Positions 25,809 through 33,647 of a stretch of 64,000 nucleotides of DNA are shown here, in pieces. Within the stretch, counting starts at the first letter, position 1; each line of letters starts with the position of its first letter. A program made the translations under genes and the position numbers. A model generated the notes under the pieces. It was not told the origin of the DNA. It did no database searches and saw only the letters and a list, made by a program, of their open reading frames with translations. The stretch comes from an uncultured Lachnospiraceae bacterium (GTDB lineage Bacteria > Bacillota > Clostridia > Lachnospirales > Lachnospiraceae), in contig ONHF01000004.1 in NCBI GenBank assembly GCA_900317555.1, forward strand, positions 1 to 64,000. Direction: 5' to 3'.

Positions 25809-26593
25809 TGGATACTCCCGGCGCCTGTCAGCGTAGCCTGCACAATGTAATCTCTGCCATCTGACATGGAGGCCTGTATTGTCAGGACGCACCATGTCTG
25901 AAGAATCTGATCCTGCATCCCGGCATCTGTCACAGACGACATGTTACGCTGGGAAAGGATTTCCTGGATGTACGAGCTGAAAGTTGAAAAATCATAGCAG
26001 TCATGCTGCTCCAGAATATTTTCAGAGGGCTGTGTGTAGGCTGCGAAGACTTTGTATTCAAGGACTGTTTTATCCGGCAGATAAAGGTAAAGATACGGAT
26101 GCTTCCCGAAAAAGGAGGAATCGCCGTAGGCAAGAAGTCCATGAAGGGCAGCATCGTTCGTATCTGCCTCCCCATGCAGCACAGTATTGGGGTCATTGAA
26201 GCCGGTGCTGTTCGAAGGGTCAAGGTAAACCGTGTGTTCCGCCTTTGCGGTCTGCACCCGGGTATCAACGTCTGTTCCGGGGATCAAAAGCCGCGCTACC
26301 ATTCCGGGTTCTACGGAAATTTTCTCTTTCGGAACGGGCCCCTCGAAGTGCGCTTCGCCATTCGTGGCGCCCCCCAGTACAACCTCTCCGTTTTCCATGG
26401 AATCCGGCAATGCGCTCTGAATCGTACTGCCGGTTGTGGCAGCGGCAGGCGCCTCCGCGGATGGCGTATCCGCAGCAGGGGCTTTCGCTGTTTTGCCGCA
26501 CGCACTTAATAAAACGGCAAGTATCATTGCGGACGCTGTGACTGCAGCTTTAAATGCCTTCCTTTTCGCTGTCTTTCCCGTAATATTTTCCAT
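25805..26593 (-). CDS. Lipoprotein with diverged sortase-B fold
   Basis: The 262-residue protein has a lipobox (LLSACGK, Cys 32) and then a low-complexity linker. From about residue 85 it follows the class B sortase pattern: PGMVARLLIPGTDVDTRV, YLDPSNSTGFNDPNTVLHG, SSFFGKHPYLYLYLPDKTVLEYKVFAAY, and a final strand pair with GRDYIVQATL, whose Arg fits the catalytic Arg. The usual YGHN box is LHGEAD and the usual TLSTC box is not present; Cys 235 or Ser 242 lie near that position. It may be inactive or have a changed mechanism. Its ATG lies inside the Tyr-rich 3' repeat of cpsD, overlapping by 44 bases. Confidence 0.78.
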   Translation of the reverse strand: MENITGKTAKRKAFKAAVTASAMILAVLLSACGKTAKAPAADTPSAEAPAAATTGSTIQSALPDSMENGEVVLGGATNGEAHFEGPVPKEKISVEPGMVARLLIPGTDVDTRVQTAKAEHTVYLDPSNSTGFNDPNTVLHGEADTNDAALHGLLAYGDSSFFGKHPYLYLYLPDKTVLEYKVFAAYTQPSENILEQHDCYDFSTFSSYIQEILSQRNMSSVTDAGMQDQILQTWCVLTIQASMSDGRDYIVQATLTGAGSIQ

Positions 26594-27287
26594 AATACTT
26601 TCCGTAGTATTTCCCGTAGTAGCCTTTGCTGTCCATATGGACTTTGTTCAAAACAGTCCCGAGTATATGACAGTCCGCCTTGACAAGCTGCTCTTTCACG
26701 CCCTGCGCGAAAGTATAGCTGACAGAACCGCTTCCGATCACAAGAATCACGCCGTCGCATTTCTTTCCGATAATCGCGGAATCGATGACACTGCCAAGCG
26801 GCGGCGTATCCACGACTATATAATCATAGAGCTTGCGGCACTCGGAAAGTAGCTGGTCGAAAGCTTCGCTGCCAAGAAGTTCGCTCGGTGTCGGCGTTGA
26901 AGGACCGGAAAAGATCATGTACAAGCCATCCAGATTTGTCCGGCAGATGCACTGCTCAAGTGTGCACTGGCCGATCAGAAAGTTTGAAAGGCCATATCGG
27001 ATCTTGCCTTTCTGAACAACAGAAGCCATTACTGATTTCCGCATGTCCGCGTCGATCAGGAGCACACGCTGCTTGTTCTGCGCAAAGGAACGCGAGAGTT
27101 CAAAACTAACCTCGGACTTTCCCTCGTTGGGTGTGCAGCTGGTGACCGCGATAGTGCGCACATCCTTTCCGCTGAACTCAATATTCGAGCGCAGGGTTCT
27201 GTATGCCTCGCGGGAGCGATAGGAAAGGTCTTTATCCTGTAAAATAATATCCTGCATCGTCAGGTTCTCCAAAATAATGTCCTGCAT
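26550..27287 (-). CDS. cpsD: BY-family tyrosine kinase, CpsD/CapB type
   Basis: This 245-residue ATPase controls polysaccharide chain length and export together with a CapA-type membrane activator. Walker A is SCTPNEGKSE near residue 50, Walker A' is VLLIDADMR, and Walker B is YDYIVVDTPPLG. The C-terminus has the autophosphorylation cluster YYGKYYGKYYGKYYGK, a fourfold degenerate 12-base repeat. The N-terminus contains a short internal duplication (MQDIILENLT then MQDIILQDKD), so either Met could start translation. The first ATG lies two bases after the capA stop, which favours coupling. Kinase and activator are separate polypeptides, the usual Firmicutes arrangement. Confidence 0.94.
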   Translation of the reverse strand: MQDIILENLTMQDIILQDKDLSYRSREAYRTLRSNIEFSGKDVRTIAVTSCTPNEGKSEVSFELSRSFAQNKQRVLLIDADMRKSVMASVVQKGKIRYGLSNFLIGQCTLEQCICRTNLDGLYMIFSGPSTPTPSELLGSEAFDQLLSECRKLYDYIVVDTPPLGSVIDSAIIGKKCDGVILVIGSGSVSYTFAQGVKEQLVKADCHILGTVLNKVHMDSKGYYGKYYGKYYGKYYGKDSEKEGI

Positions 27288-27289
27288 AA

Positions 27290-28120
27290 TCAGTTTCTGC
27301 CGCTCTTCTTTCTAAATCTTTTATGCCGCAATCCTTTAGATGAATCTTCACTCTGCGCCATAACCGATTCATCAAGCGGGATCAGCGCAAGGTTGCTGAG
27401 TCCGAGGTATTTCTCAACGTCATCGCTTGTCTTGATCGTATCATCCAGAAGATACCGGACAATCACGACCGCCGAAACGGCCAGCGCGCCGATCAGAGCG
27501 GCCATGACAGCCCAGCGACCGCAGCTGGGAGCGGACTTCCTGTCAGGATAATTCGCTTTTTCATATGTATTGACCGCGTCGATCTGCATCGTTTTGATGA
27601 TCAGTTCGCCGGATCTCTTCCGGATATCATCCGCAAGCTTCTGCGCGAGCGCCGGATCATGGTTCGTTACTGTAATCGTGACGATACGCGTATCTGCCGG
27701 CGTCTGGACATTTACCATTCCGGCAAAATTTTCATACGTATAAGTCTGATCGAGGTGATTGTCTTTCATGACGGCTTCCAGAACTGTACGGGACTTGATC
27801 AGTTCAACGTAGTCCTTGGTCAGCTGCATGCCGACCTGCAGGTCGCTGTAGGTTGACTGACTGTTCGTTCCTCCGGCACCGCTTTTATCCAGAACATAAA
27901 TCTTGGTTGTGGACTCAAATTCTTCGGGGAGCACAAACTTGCTGAACGCGTATGCGGCAGTTCCGCAGGCAAGCGCAACAAGAACAATCAGCCAAAGCCA
28001 GTGCCGGATCACCTGAAAAACCTCGACAAGATCAATGGTCATGACATCAGCGTCCCGGTCTGCACGGGTAATATTTTCAGCCCATGCTTCGGGCCGTGCC
28101 TGTCTTGTTTGTTCATTCAT
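27290..28120 (-). CDS. Wzz/CapA-type chain-length determinant and kinase activator
   Basis: The 276-residue protein has a cytoplasmic start, a first membrane segment (HWLWLIVLVALACGTAAYAF, about residues 40-60), an extracellular region of about 150 residues including YTYENFAGMVNVQTPADTR, a second membrane segment (AVMAALIGALAVSAVVIVRYLL) and a cytoplasmic tail with many Lys and Arg. This is the YveK/CapA layout. The tail should switch on the CpsD kinase. The ATG at 28118-28120 has GCAGGAG upstream; the frame is open further upstream but has no ribosome site there. It heads the capA-cpsD-sortase-like-SH3b operon. Confidence 0.9.
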   Translation of the reverse strand: MNEQTRQARPEAWAENITRADRDADVMTIDLVEVFQVIRHWLWLIVLVALACGTAAYAFSKFVLPEEFESTTKIYVLDKSGAGGTNSQSTYSDLQVGMQLTKDYVELIKSRTVLEAVMKDNHLDQTYTYENFAGMVNVQTPADTRIVTITVTNHDPALAQKLADDIRKRSGELIIKTMQIDAVNTYEKANYPDRKSAPSCGRWAVMAALIGALAVSAVVIVRYLLDDTIKTSDDVEKYLGLSNLALIPLDESVMAQSEDSSKGLRHKRFRKKSGRN

Positions 28121-28179
28121 AAATCCGCGTACTCCTGCGTATGTCTTATTTGCAATATGATATAGATCAGAATTGGCTA

Positions 28180-28863
28180 TCATCTTATCATAATACAATT
28201 CGTCAATTTTTCAATCCCGCAATTGCAAAGTACGTCTCCCGCATTCATGCAGGCTCCCCCCGCAAGCAATTTGTCGAGCGCCTCCGCCAGCATCGCCCGC
28301 CCGGTCACACGTACCGCGCGTATCCCGCATTCGATCGCCGCCGCGACATTCTCCTCGCGGTCATCGAAGAAAATGCAGTCCTCTCTTGTAAGGTTGTACC
28401 GGCGGATCAGCTCTTCATAGATTGCGCGATCCGGCTTTACCAGATGCACCGCATAGGACACGATTTTGCCGTCGATATCTTTCATGAAATCCGCATATTG
28501 CGTATGTTTGCGGAAAAGGTCTTCCGAATAATTCGAAAGCAGATAGATCCCGTACCCTCTCTTTTTCAGCTCATGGACACGGTCCCAGATCTCCGGCCGC
28601 GCGACCGGCATATATTCGCCGTGGCGCAGAAACCATGCCATAACTTTTCCATCTTCTTTGTATTTGCGAAGGTAATCCGAGATGATTTCATCCTGTGTTC
28701 TTACGCCAAGGTCCAGTTCGTTCCAGAGCGGATCGTTCAGCATCAAGTGGCCTACGCGCTCCGCCTCCTCTTCCGAAAGGCCGTAGTCGATCAGTACATA
28801 TTTCCATCTGTACTGCAGCAAAACACCGCCCACATCAAAGATTACAGTACGAATTTCATGCAT
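28180..28863 (-). CDS. HAD-superfamily phosphatase, YihX-like
   Basis: The 227-residue protein carries all HAD motifs: VIFDVGGVLL (nucleophile Asp), LLSNYSE, VKPDRAIYEEL with the conserved Lys, and FFDDREENVAAA. The DVGGV start and the small helical cap match subfamily IA members such as YihX, which release glucose from alpha-glucose-1-phosphate. A sugar-phosphate substrate would suit the neighbouring galT and polysaccharide genes, but this is inferred. The C-terminal 25 residues hold four Cys (ACMNAG, VLCNCG, NCIMIR), which is unusual. A TATAAT box lies at 28919-28924 on the minus strand. The gene ends 60 bases before capA on the same strand and may share its transcript. Confidence 0.87.
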   Translation of the reverse strand: MHEIRTVIFDVGGVLLQYRWKYVLIDYGLSEEEAERVGHLMLNDPLWNELDLGVRTQDEIISDYLRKYKEDGKVMAWFLRHGEYMPVARPEIWDRVHELKKRGYGIYLLSNYSEDLFRKHTQYADFMKDIDGKIVSYAVHLVKPDRAIYEELIRRYNLTREDCIFFDDREENVAAAIECGIRAVRVTGRAMLAEALDKLLAGGACMNAGDVLCNCGIEKLTNCIMIR

Positions 28864-28918
28864 TGAGAGCCTCCATAATTCGTCTTTTCCATTGAAACAA
28901 CATCACTGAAATGTCATT

Positions 28919-28924
28919 ATTATA
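28919..28924 (-). promoter_or_regulatory. -10 box (TATAAT) upstream of the HAD gene
   Basis: An exact TATAAT lies on the minus strand about 55 bases before the HAD start codon. The -35 region is poor, so only the -10 is given. Confidence 0.45.
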
Positions 28925-29031
28925 GCATAGCTTTTACCTGGCTTAATAAGCCGGTGTTCCGTTCGTAGATGTCTCCGTGTCAGCGGGGCTGCACCGGGGG
29001 CCGGCAATCATAAGGGGGAAAACAAACATCC

Positions 29032-30591
29032 ATGAACCAGTCATCCGTAGAAGAAAATGTTCTGAATCTGTGCGGCTACGCTTTGTCCAAACAGCTGATC
29101 ACCGAAGATGATCTTTTTTACGCCGCAAATACGCTGTCTGACATTCTTAAATTCACGCCTTCTTCCGGTTTTTCACCGCTCTCCGCGGCAAAGCCGGAGC
29201 ACTGCGGCAAACCGCTCGAGGAGATTCTGGAGCAGCTTTTGGACTACGCTGTTTCGGAGGGCGTCATCAGCGACGGCATCGCGACACGGGATCTTTTCGA
29301 CACGCGCCTGATGAGTGCTCTGACGCCGCGGCCGTCCGAAGTGATCCGCGAGTTCCGCAGCAGGTACAGTAAGTCACCCGAAGCCGCGACAGACTACTTC
29401 TATAAGCTTTCCTGCGACAGCGACTATATCCGCACCTACCGCGTCCGCAAGGACCGCAAATGGGTCGCGAAGACGCCTTACGGAGATCTTGATATCACAA
29501 TCAATCTTTCGAAGCCGGAAAAAGATCCCCGCGCAATCGCGGCGGCGCTCACCTCCAGGCAGGACAAGTACCCGAAATGTCTGCTCTGCCCGGAAAATGA
29601 GGGTTATGCAGGCAGGCTCGACCATCCGGCGCGGCAGACGATCCGTCTGATTCCTCTGACGCTTGCGGGCGAGCGCTGGTACATGCAGTATTCGCCGTAT
29701 GTGTATTATAATGAGCATTGTATTGTTTTGTCGGGAAAACATGAGCCGATGAAAATCGAACCCGCAACCTTCACGCGGCTGTTCGATTTTATAACGCTCT
29801 TCCCGCACTACACGATCGGATCGAACGCGGATCTTCCGATTGTGGGCGGTTCCATTCTGACGCATCAGCATTTCCAGGGCGGGCGGTATACGTTCGCGAT
29901 GGCCCGCGCAGGGATCAGGGAAGCGCTGCATTTCAAAGGCTTCGAGGATGTTTCGGCCGGAATCGTCGAGTGGCCGCTGTCTGTGATCCGTCTGGACGGA
30001 GATAATCCTGCAAGGATCTGCGAGCTCGCGGGTAAGATTCTCTCTGTGTGGCGCGGCTATTCGGACGAGAGCGCGGACATTCTCGCGCAGACAGACGGAA
30101 CGCCGCATAACACGATCACGCCGATCGCGCGGCGCCGCGGCAGTCAGTATGAACTTGATCTGGTGCTTCGCAACAATCGGACAACAGAGCAGTATCCGCT
30201 TGGCATCTTCCATCCGCATGCGGAGCTGCATCATATTAAGAAGGAAAATATCGGGCTGATTGAGGTGATGGGGCTTGCTGTTTTGCCGGCTAGACTCCTC
30301 GGAGAAATGTCGCAGCTGCGTGACGCAGTGCTGGCAGGAGCGAATATCCACGAGATACCGGAACTCTCCTCGCACGCGGACTGGGCGGATGAGATTGAAA
30401 GAAAGCACCCGGAAATCGCGAGGCTGCGTGAATCCGGTGATTCAGCTGATTCCGCCGAGGCGATGGATAAGGTTCTGCGCGACGAAATCGGGCTTGTCTT
30501 CGCAAAGGTGCTGGAGTGCTGCGGCGTCTTCAAGAATACGCCGGAAGGAATGGCGCAGTTCAGGAAATTTGCGGATGCGGTGATGGGGTGA
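29032..30591 (+). CDS. galT: Galactose-1-phosphate uridylyltransferase, class II
   Basis: The 519-residue protein is the long Firmicutes-type GalT of the Leloir pathway, which exchanges UMP between UDP-glucose and galactose-1-phosphate. The HxH nucleophile region is GGSILTHQHFQGG near residue 280, and the second His-rich block is FHPHAELHHIKKENIGLIEVMG. KCLLCPENEGYAGR fits the nucleotide-binding and metal region. AAGGGGG lies upstream of the ATG. galK and galE are not adjacent. The product UDP-galactose could supply the polysaccharide transferases encoded to the left. Confidence 0.95.
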   Translation: MNQSSVEENVLNLCGYALSKQLITEDDLFYAANTLSDILKFTPSSGFSPLSAAKPEHCGKPLEEILEQLLDYAVSEGVISDGIATRDLFDTRLMSALTPRPSEVIREFRSRYSKSPEAATDYFYKLSCDSDYIRTYRVRKDRKWVAKTPYGDLDITINLSKPEKDPRAIAAALTSRQDKYPKCLLCPENEGYAGRLDHPARQTIRLIPLTLAGERWYMQYSPYVYYNEHCIVLSGKHEPMKIEPATFTRLFDFITLFPHYTIGSNADLPIVGGSILTHQHFQGGRYTFAMARAGIREALHFKGFEDVSAGIVEWPLSVIRLDGDNPARICELAGKILSVWRGYSDESADILAQTDGTPHNTITPIARRRGSQYELDLVLRNNRTTEQYPLGIFHPHAELHHIKKENIGLIEVMGLAVLPARLLGEMSQLRDAVLAGANIHEIPELSSHADWADEIERKHPEIARLRESGDSADSAEAMDKVLRDEIGLVFAKVLECCGVFKNTPEGMAQFRKFADAVMG

Positions 30592-30661
30592 TGTTTCGCC
30601 GCTTACTTCTGGAGCGGCCTGCATCTGGCGCGGTGACTGATTGACGCAGTATTAGCAAACT

Positions 30662-30703
30662 AAAAGGCTGTCCGGGAAGTGTATCGCCTCCCGGGCAGCC
30701 TTT
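30662..30703. terminator. Bidirectional terminator between galT and superoxide reductase
   Basis: AAAGGCTG-CCGGG pairs with CCCGG-CAGCCTTT across a short loop. A-rich and T-rich ends allow use from both sides, as expected for two converging genes. Confidence 0.8.
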
Positions 30704-30727
30704 GTACTATCTTATGCAATTGTCAGA

Positions 30728-31105
30728 TCAGATATCTGCCTTCCAGAGTCCGTGCAGGTTGCAATATTCATATGCAGCCTTCGGCTCTTCGCCCTCTGCC
30801 AGCATGAAAACTGCTTCCGGCTTCATCCCCGGCTTCAGGTCCTTCTTCTGGAAGCCCTGGCTGGTTTCAAGAATGATGAACTGGATGAAATGATTCTCAA
30901 GCATCGGATGTTCTACGGAGCCGATCTTCACTGTTACCTTGTTTCCTTCTACGGAAACAACCGGTACGTGCTTCTCGGTAGCAGCATCTGTTGTGTTCGG
31001 AACAAGTTCCGTCATTGTCTCGCCGCAGCATTTCGGCGTGCAGGAAGTCTTCTCTCCGAGAAATGTAATAAAATTACCGCAACTCTCACATCTGTAAAAC
31101 AGCAT
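30728..31105 (-). CDS. Desulfoferrodoxin/superoxide reductase
   Basis: The 125-residue protein reduces superoxide to peroxide without making oxygen, as strict anaerobes do. The N-terminal desulforedoxin-like domain holds CESCG and CTPKCC, which together give the four Cys that bind one iron. The catalytic iron centre has His in EKHVPVV, in EHPMLENHFIQFI, and the Cys/His pair in YEYCNLHGLW. The two-centre layout corresponds to 2Fe-SOR. The ATG at 31103-31105 is chosen because the Cys domain starts there and GAAAGGAG lies upstream on the minus strand. It is a single-gene unit. Confidence 0.94.
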   Translation of the reverse strand: MLFYRCESCGNFITFLGEKTSCTPKCCGETMTELVPNTTDAATEKHVPVVSVEGNKVTVKIGSVEHPMLENHFIQFIILETSQGFQKKDLKPGMKPEAVFMLAEGEEPKAAYEYCNLHGLWKADI

Positions 31106-31293
31106 GGCAACTCCTTTCTGTGGCTTCTGCAAGTTGGATGATGTCCGGCCGCCAACCATATTCTGCGGCTTTAAAATTATTATACTTGTTTTTGCAGGCG
31201 CGGCATAGTTAAAAAAGAATTAAAAAAGTCTTGCTTTTACCTTATGGATTCCGTATAATAACTCTTGCGCTTGAAAGCGTACAAATCAATAGC

Positions 31294-31367
31294 CGGGGTG
31301 TAGCGCAGTTGGCTAGCGCGCCACGTTAGGGACGTGGAGGCCGCGAGTTCGAGTCTCGCCACTCCGA
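31294..31367 (+). tRNA. tRNA-Pro, anticodon AGG
   Basis: The cloverleaf folds fully. The acceptor stem CGGGGTG pairs with CACTCCG, the D stem GCGC with GCGC, the anticodon stem CCACG with CGTGG, and the T stem GCGAG with CTCGC around TTCGAGT. The anticodon loop TTAGGGA gives AGG at positions 34-36. A C1-G72 pair is usual for bacterial tRNA-Pro. CCA is not encoded. A34 is uncommon for proline tRNAs in bacteria. Confidence 0.93.
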
Positions 31368-31373
31368 TGGATG

Positions 31374-31406
31374 GGAATTCCTGTGTGAGCAGGGATTCCT
31401 TTTTTT
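31374..31406 (+). terminator. Terminator of the tRNA-Pro gene
   Basis: GGAATTCCTG pairs with CAGGGATTCC with one mismatch and is followed by seven T. Confidence 0.85.
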
Positions 31407-31639
31407 GTTGCAGTTTTCCAGTACAGCTTGTATATTCCGAGTCTTCCTTAGCAGGGTTTCTGATCAGTGTTTGTCTATTCAGACTGATGCACCCGCTGTT
31501 TCTCGGGGCAGCAAAAGCTGTGCACGGGCTTGCTGTTATTCCGGCCGGGATCATGGTGTGGCTGATCGCCACAGGCGTGTCAGCGATCAGCGCCAAAACA
31601 CCTCTCTCGAATGTACTTCTCGGTGTTAAACAATAGATC
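31407..31639 (+). other. Possible gene remnant after tRNA-Pro
   Basis: A plus-strand frame ending at 31636 reads LFRLMHPLFLGAAKAVHGLA and then VIPAGIMVWLIATGVSAIS, a likely membrane segment, before ending in VLLGVKQ. It has no ribosome site, and upstream it runs into the tRNA and terminator. It may be the tail of a lost membrane-protein gene. No family is recognised. Confidence 0.3.
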
Positions 31640-31701
31640 TCTGCTTGTTATAATGGGTGCTATAAAAAGGCATGCAATAGCCGGGAAGTGAGTCCAAAGA
31701 C

Positions 31702-32268
31702 ATGAATACAGATCAGAATTCATCCAATAACAATAGTTCGGTTCGCCCGCAGACGGAAAGCAGCCGCGCAGGACGCGAGCTGGCCGGAAGCGATCGCGTG
31801 AACCGCTCCTTACCGCCGGAAACGATCTCGCGCCTGATCCACACGGCACTGGACGCCCGCCGATTTTCCTACGCCCCATATTCACACTACTGCGTAGGCG
31901 CCGCGGTTCTTACCGAAGACGGCACTGTATTTGATGGCTGCAATATTGAAAACGCCAGCTACGGCGCAACCATCTGCGCGGAGCGGACAGCCATTTTCAC
32001 GGCCGTCCGCAAAGGGCACCGCCGCCTTATTGCTCTTGCGCTTGCAGCCGCGCCCGAGGGCGTGGAGCCTTCTGCCATCAGGGACTATCCCTCTCCCTGC
32101 GGCATCTGCCGGCAGGTGATGCGCGAATTTGCAGACCCTTCCGGGTTTAAAGTGATTCTGGCGAAAAGCCCCGAAGATTACAGAATCCTGACGCTCACAG
32201 AGCTTCTGCCGGAAAGCTTCGGGCCTTCTTTTCTGCAGGAGCAGGCGGACACAGGCGCGGAACAATAA
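31702..32268 (+). CDS. cdd: Cytidine deaminase
   Basis: This 188-residue zinc enzyme deaminates cytidine and deoxycytidine for pyrimidine salvage. CNIENASYGATICAERTA holds the zinc Cys-Ala-Glu motif with the proton-shuttle Glu, and PSPCGICRQVMREF holds the other two zinc Cys. FSYAPYSHYCVGAAV begins the conserved core. There is an N-terminal extension of about 40 polar residues and a longer C-terminus than the 130-residue norm. A start closer to the core cannot be excluded, but no better ATG with a ribosome site was seen. It stands alone, 44 bases from the converging cytidylate-kinase-like gene. Confidence 0.93.
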   Translation: MNTDQNSSNNNSSVRPQTESSRAGRELAGSDRVNRSLPPETISRLIHTALDARRFSYAPYSHYCVGAAVLTEDGTVFDGCNIENASYGATICAERTAIFTAVRKGHRRLIALALAAAPEGVEPSAIRDYPSPCGICRQVMREFADPSGFKVILAKSPEDYRILTLTELLPESFGPSFLQEQADTGAEQ

Positions 32269-32311
32269 TCACAGCCGAACCCTTTACAGGCGGGCTTTTA
32301 CAGGCAGTCCT

Positions 32312-32911
32312 TTACAGATTGAACCTTGCGCGTGCCATGGCCGCAATCAGCGCCGCGGTTCCTTCAACGCCGAAGGCCGAGCTGTCCATAATGATATCGC
32401 GGTCCGTAAATTCATCTTTCAGCTCATACACATACCGCTCGCGGTACCGTTCTCTCGCAAGATCAACATCATGAATCATGCGCTCCGCTGTCGAATAATC
32501 CATTTCCAGACTTTCGATACAGTTGCGCAGCCTCGCTTCATATGGAGCGCGGATATAGATGGAAAGCCGCCTTGTTCTGTTTCTTAGAACCGACTCCGCG
32601 CATCTGCCGACAATAATGCAATCTCTGCTGGCAGCGGTGTCCTGAATGATGTTGCTCTGCACCTGAAAAATCTCATCTTCCAGCGTCTTCGGCGCGCGTC
32701 CCAGCGGGAATTTTCTGTAAAGGAAGCGGTTGCTGACCCGCTCCTCGCTTTCACCGATCTCCGAAACCGGCAGTCCCAGACGCTTTGCGGTCTCTTCAAC
32801 GATGTCGCGGTCCATGTAGTAGATTCCGAGTTCCTTCGCGGTCAGCTGCGCGATAGATCTTCCAAGGCTGGCAAACTCTCTTGAAATTGTGATGACGTAG
32901 TGATTATCCAT
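32312..32911 (-). CDS. Cytidylate-kinase-like protein
   Basis: The 199-residue protein matches the 'cytidylate kinase-like' family common in Clostridia. It begins YVITISREFASLGRSIAQLTAKELGI, where the phosphate-binding loop is SREFASLGRSI rather than a classical GxxGxGKS. It continues with YYMDRDIVEETAKRLG and IIVGRCAESVLRNR. The true substrate of this family is not established. The ATG lies inside the end of the upstream permease gene (eight-base overlap), so it is the last gene of the amino-acid ABC operon. That context does not fit a plain nucleotide-salvage role, although cdd converges on it. Confidence 0.85.
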   Translation of the reverse strand: MDNHYVITISREFASLGRSIAQLTAKELGIYYMDRDIVEETAKRLGLPVSEIGESEERVSNRFLYRKFPLGRAPKTLEDEIFQVQSNIIQDTAASRDCIIVGRCAESVLRNRTRRLSIYIRAPYEARLRNCIESLEMDYSTAERMIHDVDLARERYRERYVYELKDEFTDRDIIMDSSAFGVEGTAALIAAMARARFNL

Positions 32912-33647
32912 GACTGTTTTTCCTGATTCTGCGGACGGCAAGCGACAACGCAAAGTTAATGATGAAGTAGATTGCAAAGGCAAATCCGAACAGAACAAAA
33001 ACATCACTGACATTCACCTGTCCGGTTCCGTTATACTGGTAAGCTGCCGACAGCACCTGTCTGGTCCTTGCCATCAGCTCGATCACCGCGATGTTTGCAA
33101 GGTACGAGCTGTCCTTGATCGTTGTAATCACCTGCGAAAGGAGGGTCGGCACGATATGCCGGAATGCCTGCGGCAGAATGATAAGCCGCATCGTCTGCAC
33201 TGTCCCGAATCCCTGCGAATGCGCAGCTTCAAACTGACCTTTGGGGATGGCGTTCAATCCGCCCCGCACAATCTCCGCTATAATCGAAGATGTGAACAGG
33301 ATCAGGGCAACCGCTCCCTTGAACAGCAGTCCTGTCTCAACGGAGGTCAGACCGAACAGCTTCTTCTTAAAGACCGGTGGCACCGGAATCAGAACAAGAG
33401 CAACGAAAATCCACAAAAGCAGAGGCGTGTTCCGGAACACTTCAATGTAAACAGAGGCCAGAAAGCCGAAGATTTTGTTCCGGCGGGTAGTGCAGTAATT
33501 GCGGACAAGCGCAAGCACAGATCCGAACGCGATACCGATCAGAACCGCAACCGCAGAGATGATCAATGTAAAAACAAGCCCCTTCAACAGATACACCAGC
33601 ACATGCGGATTTGATATGATCTGAAAGCTTCCCTGTAACTGTGTCAT
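32904..33647 (-). CDS. Amino-acid ABC transporter permease
   Basis: The 247-residue permease has five or so membrane segments and the HisM/GlnP-type coupling loop: FEAAHSQGFGTVQTMRLIILPQAFRHIVP near residue 150. YIEVFRNTPLLLWIF is the conserved segment of polar amino-acid permeases. It overlaps the partner permease by four bases (ATGA), so the two form the membrane dimer of one importer. The binding protein at 34459-35409 and the ATPase at 35454-36185 complete the system. Confidence 0.93.
   Translation of the reverse strand: MTQLQGSFQIISNPHVLVYLLKGLVFTLIISAVAVLIGIAFGSVLALVRNYCTTRRNKIFGFLASVYIEVFRNTPLLLWIFVALVLIPVPPVFKKKLFGLTSVETGLLFKGAVALILFTSSIIAEIVRGGLNAIPKGQFEAAHSQGFGTVQTMRLIILPQAFRHIVPTLLSQVITTIKDSSYLANIAVIELMARTRQVLSAAYQYNGTGQVNVSDVFVLFGFAFAIYFIINFALSLAVRRIRKNSHG

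Noticed and set aside
29374-30408. Minus-strand frame of 344 codons opposite galT
   Set aside because: galT is a well-supported gene on the plus strand; the antisense frame is rich in Arg and His, matches no family and is a by-product of GC-rich codon use.
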